Shown here: piece after piece, positions 43,010 to 52,900 of the stretch | Layout of the letters: each line of letters starts with the position of its first letter | Position numbering within the stretch: the first letter of the stretch is position 1 | Assembly: GCF_958979055.1 (NCBI RefSeq) | Contig: NC_084899.1 | Location: 24,185,501 to 24,249,500 of the forward strand | Origin: Alnus glutinosa | Taxonomy: Eukaryota; Streptophyta; Magnoliopsida; Fagales; Betulaceae | Length of the DNA stretch: 64,000 nucleotides | Direction: 5' to 3' | The notes under the pieces: generated by a model | What the model was told of the DNA's origin: nothing | The model's input: the letters and a program-made list of their open reading frames with translations, nothing else | Databases searched by the model: none | Position numbers and translations under genes: made by a program

Positions 43010-45496
43010 GATTTATGTATGTATGTATTTTATAAGTAATCAAAATTGATAAAGATATAGAATATAATTTTTTTAAAAAGAAAAGAGAAGACATATCTAT
43101 ATTTCTATATAAAGAATATATTATGGAAGAGAGTATACCTTTGCAAAATTGCCCAGGCCTGCCATTTCAAGAAATAGATGTGGACATAAGGGAGAAAGTA
43201 CTTCCAAGCCGGTGCCCAAGTCATATAGTACATCAGCTGCAAGATGGAAGGCTCATTTCAGTTAGGCACCTTATAAAATTAGTATATAATACTTGCTGAA
43301 AAAAAAAAAAATAATCAGATAACACAACTCTAATGCACATTCAACATAAAGACAAAAGGGCAGAAACATAAAAAGCAATGTTCTAGAGCCAAAGATGCAT
43401 ACCCAGAATTCTCCAACTTTTAGGCTCCGAATCCATTCTAGCCCCCAAGTTGCTACAAATGAGCTTCCCCACATGCTGCATCCCATCCTTTAGAATCTGC
43501 AAGCCAACAAAAGAGACATAAAAAATTCTTAACAAGCACACAATCAGGATTAGACACATTTAGGGATGTAATCGAGCCGAGTCAAGTTTGAAGATTTCAA
43601 GACTAGCTCGTTTATGAGTCGAGCCTAAATAGTAGAGCTCGAATTCGAGCCGAGCTATAAATTGCATGTTCAAGCTCAGCTCGTTTAAAATTCGGGCGAG
43701 CTCGAGCTCAAGCTTGAGTTCGTTGAAAATAACATTCGAGGCAAGTCGGGTTACTCGACAAGCTCGGTTCAACTAGAGCTCGAGGTAGACTATTAAATTT
43801 TTCAATGAGTGATCAAAGCAGAATTCAAGCCCAAGTTTATAAACAACCTCTATGCATTTATTAATAACATAAATATATAATATGTAACTATATAAGGCAT
43901 ATTATAAAATACAGTACATAACTATAGTTTATAAGTAACAAATTAACAATATGTTATTATACATAACTAAAGAGTATAAACTATGGTATTTGTATAATGT
44001 GAACAAATAGTAAGTCTAATATATTCTATAAAACTAAGTAACTATAATATAAGTATAATATATAACTATTGTTAACCATGTGTGATGTCATATATATATA
44101 TATGCTAACTATTTAATATTGTTATATTGTTATATACTAACTATTAATAACTTAATATGTTAATTTAACATAGTAAATATTGTTCTCAAAGTATTATAAT
44201 TAATATGTAATACTATATATATTATACCATATTTACTAATGTATATGTAAGATATGAACGAGCTAATGAGTCGGACGAGCGATCCGGTCGAGCTTTAAAC
44301 AAGTTGAGCTCGCGAGCTCCTATCGAGTTTTGTCGAGCGAGTCGGGTATGTATCACTTACTAATCGAACTGGTTTCTACAGTAATGATCGAGTTTCTACA
44401 GTATCGAGCTCAAGTTCGGATCGGGATAAACCGAGCGGGTTGTCGAATAGACTGGTTTATTTACATCCCTAGACACATCCACAAATCAATTGATCCAAGT
44501 ATTGAAAACTTACCCAACTCACAGCAGTTGCTTGGGCAGGGGTCGGTCGCAAGCCTGCAGCAAATAACAGTGACTGTAAAGGAGTAAAGCAGAAGCATAT
44601 AGAACAAATATCAGTTACACTTTCTCAATCCATGCACATAAATTTATTTATTTATTTTTTAAATGAATGAAATCAAGCATGAATATAGCTTGTACATAAA
44701 TTAAAACATCTACTCTAACTTATTATATACTCAAAAACCAAATATCTCAGTGCTCAAGATAAATATCTACTTTTACAGTTTCTCCAAACAACAAACTTTT
44801 AATCTCGAACAATGTAGTTCTATAAAACAACAAACTTTTAATCTCGAACAATGTAGTTCTATATATATATATATATATTTCAGGGACAAAATAGGAACTT
44901 TGGGTGAAAGACCTGAGTTGACAGCACCGATAGCGTAGCACTGGTGAAGTGTTGCAGAGCCCGAAACTGCGTGTACCTAAGATACCCCTCACTCACACTA
45001 AAAAGAAAAAGAAAAATTAGTGCGAAGCTTGTAGTGTTTGATAAAAATGACAAACAGTGAAAGAAAATTAAATTCTAACCTGTACGGATATCCAGAAGGG
45101 AAAAATTTGTTAAGGAAGGAGTCAACCACTCTGTGAATTACCGGCCTTGAATCATCCAAAACCTTCACCTACATTATTAATTAATAAAAAAGATAAAAAA
45201 ACCAAAATTTTCCAATTCAATTAAAAGAAAAAAGAGAAAAGGAAATTGAAAAGTGGTATTGTCAAGGACTCACGGAGAGTTGACCGTCCGGTTCGAAAAG
45301 GAAGCGGCGAGAGTGGGAGCCGGAGATTTCGGTCCAGACGAGAGGGGGCTCGGGGGGAGGTGACTGGGGCTCCTTCTTTGGCATCTTCAGCTTTTCCTGG
45401 GTTTGGATGAATTGAAAAGACATGAGAAATGAGCGAAAATGGAAGAAAATGATGAAAGTTTTGAGGGTTTGAGAGCGTACGAACCAGCAAGTTCAT
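41131..45496 (-). CDS. RUS2: Root UV-B sensitive 2 / weak auxin response 1 (DUF647), ten exons
   Basis: Exons on the minus strand: 45496-45485, 45396-45274, 45168-45080, 44997-44913, 44573-44514, 43496-43403, 43236-43139, 42850-42671, 41800-41678 and 41556-41131. All have GT/AG borders and the frame closes to 429 residues, the expected length for Arabidopsis RUS2 (about 430). The protein begins MNLLEKLKMPKKEPQSP. The DUF647 core includes NKFFPSGYPYSVSEGYLRYT, QSLLFAAGLRPTPAQATAVS, DGMQHVGKLICSNLGARMDS and TRLPIYSSFAKEGNLSDLF; it ends LDGTGSRFAW. RUS2 acts with RUS1 in seedling root responses to low UV-B and in polar auxin transport; its biochemical role is not settled. Exon 1 codes only four residues, so the start depends on that small exon. 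Intron 5 carries a hAT insertion and intron 4 a 39-bp tandem duplication. No coding defect is seen. Confidence 0.95.
43561..44471. mobile_element. Non-autonomous hAT element in RUS2 intron 5
   Basis: The 911-bp element starts TAGGGATGTAATCGAGCCGA and ends GTTTATTTACATCCCTA. It is flanked by GACACATT (43553-43560) and GACACATC (44472-44479), an 8-bp duplication with one difference. Subterminal GAGCTCGAG/TCGAGCTC repeats are dense at both ends, while the middle is very AT-rich. No transposase frame is present. It lies entirely in an intron. Confidence 0.9.
44786..44863. repeat. 39-bp tandem duplication in RUS2 intron 4
   Basis: AAACAACAAACTTTTAATCT, then CGAACAATGTAGTTCTAT, occurs twice with a period of 39 bases (starting at 44786 and 44825), then runs into a TA microsatellite. 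The copies are identical, so the duplication is recent. Confidence 0.9.
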
Positions 45497-46333
45497 GGCG
45501 AGTCGGAGGAGGTCCTCGGGAGTCGGAAGAAGATGTAGTACAGAGAGGAGGATTTTGGGGGCGTGGACTGTAAATGATTGAGACGGTGTCGCTTTGGACT
45601 ATCAGCCTTTAGTATAAAAAGGGGAAATAGGAATTATAGAGTCCTCTCCTTTTAATTGCACAAGTAATTATTAAGGTTTACTTAAATTACAAATTATTTT
45701 ATGGAATAAAAAAATTTATAAAGAGTCTTTGTGGTAAACTATAATTACAAATTACTCATTAAATTCATTTTTCGTTCACCAAATTAATAGAATCTGTTAG
45801 TTTGCCACGTCATATAAATAGTGAGATAAATAGTGAGACAACCTTTAAATATCATTTGTATTGTAATCTACTAACGGACTTTGTTTCTTTGGTGGACGGA
45901 AAACGGGTTTAGGGAGTTATTTGTAATTATAATACCACATAGAGTGATTTGTAATTTAGGCTAACTCCAAAGTCTAGTGGTACAATTATTCCTATTTATT
46001 TTATGGTCAAAATTTAAAGTTAATATATTTAATGGTGAACATGATTTTACATTATTTAAATTTGTTTTTAAAAAAAGTGATAATATTGACTTCATATATA
46101 TTGTTAGATACAACAACTTCAAATTCTAACCTTTTATTTAAAATTGATAATATCCATTTCATTCGAGAGATGACCCTATAATTTCAACTTAGTTTAAACT
46201 TTGCTATAATTCCAGCATATTCTTGTTCTTCTAGTTGATTCAATGAAGTTAAACTCTTCTTTCAAAAAAAAAAAAAAAATAGTTTTAACATTGCTACATT
46301 ATAATTTAGTACTTCTAAAAATGTTGTAAAATA
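45497..46333. other. RUS2 upstream region and a decayed inverted-repeat element
   Basis: The first 110 bases are GC-rich and probably hold the RUS2 leader and promoter. From about 45650 to 46005 there is a Mutator-like element with long diverged arms: ACTTAAATTACAAATT faces GATTTGTAATTTAGGCTAAC, and AATTACAAATTACTC faces GAGTTATTTGTAATTATAAT. A (CT)n run begins at 46335. Confidence 0.5.
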
Positions 46334-47257
46334 GCCTCTCTCTCTCTCTCTCTCTGAAAGGTTCTAGAGACAGAGAGAAAATTTCGAGTATGCTCGCTGG
46401 GGGGGGAGGCTTCTCGTCTCCCCCTCCTGGCGTCGGTCTTCCCCCTAGCTCGTGAGGGCTAGGATGGGGTTTTTTTGTCACCCCACTGGTCTCCAGTGGT
46501 GGGTGTTTTGTTCTCCCAACCTTAGGGTTGTGGAGCCGTGGTCCCTCCCGGAGCTAGATCCGGTGAGGTTTGTATTTTTCTTTGTTGTTTTTGTTTGTTG
46601 TTGGTGCAAACTGTTGGATCCAGGCTCTGGCCTGTGGGAATGGCGGATGTTGACGGTCTCCGGCGGAGTTGTTCTTTATTTCTAGATCTATTAGCCTCGG
46701 CTGGGTGTTCGTTGACAGGAGCTCGTCTATTGGGGTCACCGGCCTTCTCTGGTGTCGGTAGTCACTTGATGAAGCTGTGCGGTGCTTTCCTGAGCGGCGC
46801 GTAGCCTGCACGCGCTGAGGAGTGTTCTCCTTGGTTTAGCGCGTGTGGGTCACGGTCTGCACATCCGGCTTCGTTTTGTGTCGATCCGGGCTGTAGGAGG
46901 TCGCTCGATGCTGGAAGGGCTCCCGGAGTAGGGCGTGCTTTCATGGCCGTGTTCCGGTTGCGGTTCTCATGGCGCTGTTGTTTGATTTTCCTCTGTTTGT
47001 ATTTGTTTCTGTACATTCTTTTCTTTGATCACAGTCTACCCTTTCGGTAGCTGCTTTAAGTCTGGATTTCTGGACTTTGTGGATGGAGTTTCTTTAGCTT
47101 CATTCACTGCTATTGGCCTACGGGCTTGTTGTTACCTTCGGGCAGAGATTTCTGCTTCTGTAATCCTGTATTGTTCTGTGGCTTTTGCCCTGTTGTATTC
47201 CCCTTTGGGGTTCTGTTCTGCAATGAAGGATGATGAAGCTTGTTAAAAAAAAAAAAG
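46334..47257 (+). mobile_element. Poly-A-tailed retroposon, non-coding, with 12-bp target duplication
   Basis: The unit starts GCCTCTCTCTCTC and ends in an A tract (47244-47256). The flanking repeats TGTTGTAAAATA (46322-46333) and TGTAGTAAAATA (47258-47269) match at 11 of 12 bases. The body is GC-richer than the flanks, with TTGTTACCTTCGGGCAGAG and a 3' part CCCCTTTGGGGTTCTGTTC. It has no reverse transcriptase, so it must have been mobilised by LINE machinery. Its style resembles the unit at 38625-39578. Confidence 0.82.
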
Positions 47258-47269
47258 TGTAGTAAAATA

Positions 47270-47920
47270 TAATAAATACTGAGCTCGTAGCAGAAGAATG
47301 TTGAGAAAGTGAACTTTTATTGGTCAAGAGATTAAATGGAAAAAGAAAAAGAGAAAAAAAAAATATGAAGTGGTTGTTAAAGTTTCACCTTTTATCAAAT
47401 TGCAACTTTAAGATTTAAAAGTTATCAAATTATTTTTTAAGATATGTGTAAAATAAAATAGAAGAGATAGAAAGGAAGAAGAGAACATAAAAAAGAGAAA
47501 ACACTACATTGCTTCTTATTTCATTGAGTGCTTTTGATTACAAAATATATGAATATATAGGCTAATAGAGGGGAGCACATCCCACTAATCATGGCACACA
47601 ATCGAGAAATATTAAAGCGGAAACTATTGAGGAATTTTGTAAGAAAAATAATGAAAGATATTAGAGAGGAAATCAATGAGATATTCTTGATTTGCTGCAA
47701 CGACTCTTTTATTCTCTAACAATATGCACCATTATCAAATAAGTCTCTTTATTTCCTTTCGGTTAACATTTTAATGGTGATGAGTGATACATGATTATCA
47801 GGCCACATCATGTCCAAGAAAAAGAAAATACATGTCCAAACCATCCAGATAGCTAACTTGCATAAGAGACATGTCATGCTGGACGTGTCATGTCATTGAC
47901 ACTTTAGCATAAAACTTAAA
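47270..47920. other. Gene-free spacer
   Basis: A-rich DNA with no recognised gene or element. Confidence 0.4.
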
Positions 47921-48101
47921 GAGAAATGATTCCTACACTCATTTCTCACAACAACCCAACAACAAGCTGATGTGGCTGGTAATATTTTATTACTTTTTTT
48001 TTTTTGTTTTATTTCTTTTTGTAAAAAAATAATAAAATACTACCAGCCACGTCAGCTTGTTGTGAGGCTGTTGTGAGAAATGAGTGTAGGGATCATTTCT
48101 C
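47921..48101. mobile_element. Mutator-like MITE, GAGAAATGAT family, copy 3
   Basis: The 181-bp element starts GAGAAATGATTCCTACACTC and ends GAGTGTAGGGATCATTTCTC. Arms of about 60 bases (through AACAAGCTGATGTGGCTGGT and ACCAGCCACGTCAGCTTGTT) enclose a T/A-rich centre. It is flanked by a perfect 9-bp duplication AAACTTAAA (47912-47920 and 48102-48110). Confidence 0.92.
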
Positions 48102-48110
48102 AAACTTAAA

Positions 48111-48606
48111 AATTGGAAACGTCAACCCAAAAAAAAAAAAAAAAAAACTATGTTATGGGAGGCGTGGCCCTTGGCTATCAAAGGGCTCGACCATCGGCTC
48201 CAACAATGCAGTTTTTTTTTTTTTTTAATAATTTTTATAATATATATATATATATTTATGTGTGTTTTAGCTGAAGTCTCCATTTTTTAAGTTAAGGGCC
48301 GATGATGCGATGCGTCCAGTAGGATATGTGTTTGATGTAAGATAGTTGACTCAATAGTTTAAACACGTGTCTTCTTTTTATAGAACATATCGTGACATGC
48401 CACGTATTATTCATTGCCATTAAAACGTTAACGAAAGGAAAATGAAGGGAGTTATTTAATAACAAATCTGAACCTTAGGAATTGAGTTCATAGCTTCTCA
48501 ACTTTGAGGAGCAATTTGATAAAAGCTAAAACTTCATAAATCACTTTAGTATTTTTCCAAAAGAACAATAAAAATAAAAATAAAAAATTGACTACATTAT
48601 TTTGAT
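48111..48606. other. Gene-free spacer
   Basis: Contains A and T runs near 48130 and 48213-48226 and a (TA)n run at about 48240-48255. No gene is seen. Confidence 0.4.
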
Positions 48607-48925
48607 GATGGCTGCTACACTCACAACCAAATCCCCACAACCTGATGTGGCATTCCACATCAATTTTTTTTTCGTTTTCTTTTTCCTCTCCACCTCCTCC
48701 CTCCATCTTCTCTTCCCTCCCACCTCCCTCCATCTTCCCTCACCTCCCACCTCCGGCTAGGATCTGGCCGGGAAGGATCGGATCCCGGCCGGCTCGTTCT
48801 GGCCGGAAAAGGGTCGAATCCCGGCCAGGATCCAGCCGGGAAGGATCGGATCCCGTCCAGCTCCGGCTCTCTCCGTCACAGTCACCGTCTCCGTTTTCAG
48901 TTGCCGACCGGAAGAGAAAAGAAGA

Positions 48926-48976
<51 letters not shown>

Positions 48977-49060
48977 AAAAAAAAAACGTCTGATGTGGAA
49001 ATTCCACATCAGGTTGTAAAAAAATGTTGTGTGAATTTGGGTGTGAGTATAGCATTTTCC
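48607..49060. mobile_element. Mutator-like MITE with GC-rich centre
   Basis: The 454-bp element has arms containing GCTACACTCACAACCAAATC, then AACCTGATGTGGCATTCCAC at the left, and GTGGAAATTCCACATCAGGT, then TTGGGTGTGAGTATAGC at the right. It is flanked by a perfect 9-bp duplication TATTTTGAT (48598-48606 and 49061-49069). The centre is a 200-bp GC-rich block with repeated CGGATCCCG and CCGGGAAGGATCGGATCC words plus an (AG)n run at about 48928-48970. The GC-rich block may be captured sequence, but no gene was recognised. Confidence 0.85.
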
Positions 49061-49089
49061 TATTTTGATATTACCTTTCAATCTTCTTT

Positions 49090-49453
49090 TAGGGCTGTAA
49101 ACGAATCGAGCTTAAGCGAGTAATGATTGCTCGAGCTTGACTCATTTAAGTTGTACTCGGCTCGCCAAGGGATAAACCTTGTGCGAGCTCACATTGGTGC
49201 TTTGTAACACCACTTACCTTCACTTTAGAAAAATCGTTTCACACCCAAAAGTCTTGTTCCTTTGCTTCCTCTGATATGCAAGCTTTTGTGTGTCTTCTTC
49301 AGTTGGAATTTCATTAGAGGCATATCTAATATGCGAGCTCGCACAAAGTTTACCCCTTGGCAAGATTAGCTCGTCACAAGCTCGAGCACAACTTAAAACA
49401 AGCCGAGCTCGAACAAGCACTACTCACTTAAGCTTGGGTCATTCACAGCCCTA
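49090..49453. mobile_element. hAT-like non-autonomous element
   Basis: The left end TAGGGCTGTAAACGAATCGA is mirrored by GTCATTCACAGCCCTA at the right, and the arms continue with GAGCTTAAGCGAGTAATGAT and ACTACTCACTTAAGCTTG. No 8-bp duplication is evident. Terminal sequence and GAGCTCG words make it a relative of the element at 43561-44471. Confidence 0.7.
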
Positions 49454-49943
49454 GCTAGATGATTGACCTCCATTCGAGTCAATTGGATACATCACTTAGG
49501 TCAACTTCATACATAATGGTAATGACAAATGGGTTGTAACAATTCAAATTAAGCAGCACAGGTAAACCTGGATGGTAAAATGTGATTGAGGTCAAGTGGA
49601 TAATCAGGTAATTCAAGTTTCTCGTAATGGTGTAAAGGAAATTGGAATGACAGCTTCCACCATCACTCAAACGAATATAGTAATATTTCAGTCGCCTTGC
49701 TAATAATAATAATAAAAAAGGGTAAATATATAAACATTAAATTATATGCAAAAACAACCATCTTACACTTCTAAGTCTCACATAATGTTAATGAACTACA
49801 AAGATAAAAAAACGTGCTTTCTTTGCCTAAGAACTTCTGCCATTTACAGGATCACAAAAACAAAAGCCGGCTGTTGTTGGCTCGAAGATCTTGCAAAGCT
49901 TGCACACAAGGCTGATGACATTTCATTCAGGGCAGAGGCAAAT
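49454..49943. other. Region downstream of EAF6
   Basis: Probably contains the EAF6 3' UTR just below 49944. A short (AAT)n run lies near 49701-49715. Nothing else is recognised. Confidence 0.4.
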
Positions 49944-52900
49944 TTACAGTGTCACATCAGGATCATCGTCATAATCAAAATCCGGGTCAGCTGAAGACTT
50001 AAATCTCTTCGCATCCCTTTGCCCAGGTCTTCCCTTCTTTGGTTTTCCTCTGTGACGTAATTTTTACATAATGTGGCCGAGAGTTATAAAGCATCAATGG
50101 TGAATATTTTTCTTTTGAAAGTATGAAGGGAAATTGCCCCAAACCCCCCCTTTGACATGATGATAGATAAGGACCTGGGTTTCTAATTTTAACATTAAAG
50201 GATCTAAGTTTTGGTCGTGTGACAAATAGATCATTGCGTCAATTTTTCTGTTAATACATGTGGCACAATGTCATTAGTCGTATGTGGAGAATATGCCAAC
50301 CGACACTTCCACAGTAAAAAATGAGACAAAAAAAATTGACAAATGACCTATTTGTTACATGGTCAAAACTCAGATCCTTATACTGTCACACGGCCAAAAC
50401 TGAGTGGGGTATGAGGCAATTTCCAATTATTAATAAAGCTGTTGCTAACAACTGTCCTAAAGGCATAGGTTAAGGAACGTTTAATACTCTCCAAATGCAG
50501 AACTTTTTTTTATCATTTTCAGAAAAAAGAAAAAGTCAAATTATACGCACAAGTATCATAAAAACACACCCAACCACCGTGAATTTTTGCATGTGCTGAT
50601 GGGTCCCAATAACAGATCAAATTCTTCCTTCTAAAACTCATGCATTGCAGTTATTAATGGAGCATTATATGCTCCTTAACCTATGCCCTAAGGGCGCCTG
50701 TTAGCAGGAGCCTTAATCATTTTGGAGCTTGGGTAATATCTGTAAAATAATACTACCGAAGACAAACTAGAGGAGTACTTACTGCCCATTTGCGTATATG
50801 GTTCCACCCTTGGATCGACCAGGACCAAAGTCTGATCTCCCATCTATGATGAACACAAAGAAAGGAAAAACATAAAAATTTAGTGAAGGAAAGCTGTCAA
50901 TATGTTTGCTTATAGAAGCTCACCATCTCGTCCAGTCGCAAGCTCTTCCGCCTGACAAACAGTGGAAGAGACATACACAAAACATGTTAGAAATGAATTA
51001 AATAGCCTATCTGTGGACAAGAAACCATTACCATATTGATAAAAGAAAGTCTAGCAAAAGGATCAACTATTTTATAGTCCAAGAAACCTGCTATTAGAAA
51101 AGATTGGGAAAAGGAGAAGAAAGGGAAAACACAATTGACGAAGAGTTAAAGAGTTGATAAAGCACAGTATATGACACTATTCTTTTTCCTCTCAGACAAA
51201 ATCAAAAATAAGGTACACTGTGCTGTTACAAATGATATATAGATATCTCTTTCACTGAGTACTAAACCTTTCTCATCTTCCTAAAGAAATTTGCCGGTTT
51301 ACTCAGACTTTAATTTGTTATATATTTTGTGGTGGAAAACATATTAGCACTTTTAACAAAGCAATCATCCCAAAATATTTATACGAAAAAGGCCTAAAAC
51401 TAATTTTGGTCAAATACAGAATTGTGTCATAATTTTTTTTTGATAAGTAAGAGAAATATCATTAAAACTTTACTGTCATGAATCAGATTCAGAAAGGAAT
51501 AAAACTTTACTGTCTACCCCCCACCCCCCCCAAAGAAAAGACATAATTGTCCCTAATAACACCGAATGTCAATAGGAAGCATCACATACACCACCATATT
51601 CTTATTTCTCAACTCTTTGTTTTTCATTTTTTTGGTTCTTGGCTCTAAATTCAGATCTTGAAGAGGGACTAACTAGGAGTTCTTTAGTTATTGAAAAGAG
51701 TACTAAAAAAATGTAAAAAAATAAAAGGTGAACTGCACCTTGTTTATGTAATAATATCTTTATCAGTTAAACCTGAATTATAAGCACATATGCTTCATAT
51801 GCAAGTTATAAAGAAACCGCTGATCAACAGTGCAGATGCTTTGGCAGTAACATGACACAAGTAAAATGTTAACCATCAAATGAGCACAGACTTTGAGCTA
51901 GAATTTACAGAAAAGTGAAGGCACAGATCACTTTATCTTGCACAGATCCTATGACCACTTCTTCGAGAAAGACAGGAAAGTAGCACAAAAAATATTTAGT
52001 ACTAGATGAAGTGCCACTACGGGACAATTAAGATTCAAAATACATACTGCTGGTGAGGTGACTGAAGATAATGAAAAGAGCCTATCTTCAGGCTGAAACT
52101 TCCTGGACCGCTTCAACCTGCAACCACAAGTTTTCAAGAAGTTACATGTCATTGATATCACATGAACAGTAATCCACCTAATCTGGAAAATCTTTCTGCA
52201 CTTTAATGCAATATATGTACACAAGCAGCAAACATCAACGTATGTGTCTTACTTACTATTAGCCAGAGCCAAAAATATCTAACCATTTACCAATTCTTGG
52301 GGTTTTATCTAAAATACTATAATAATATGAACTTCACCATATTGCAACATATGGATTGGAAGTATTTCAGACACGGTATCAACCAAAAAGGAAGCAACAT
52401 GAGGAGAAAATTAATCAAACAAGAAATTTGTTCAAGCATAAACACTAAATGGATAGGATACTTCTAAAGTAGATTTCAGATATAACGTAGTCTAATCATC
52501 ATGGATTTGGAATTTAGCACATATACAATCTCAACTAACATTCACGAGAAGCAAAACTACACATGTCAAGAACAATGAAAGAAAAGGATTGCGTAATTAT
52601 AGGAGGAAAAATATAAGGAGAAGAATATCTTAGCCACTTCATACAGGGCAGTGCTCTTAGATGAAGATAGGAACCCCTCAAAACCTTTCAACACATTGCC
52701 ACATTGGCTTGGATCCTGTAGATAACCTGTCTCCATATCATATACCTGGAATTAGAGCAAACTATTAGGCTCTAGTAGAGCCTTCTGTTAATGAAGAAAA
52801 CAATTTTTGTATTATATACATTAGTGGCTTCAAATATGCATACCTCCTAAGTCGGAATTGGTTCATGTGGGCAATATCAATATTGTTGATGGTTTGGTAG

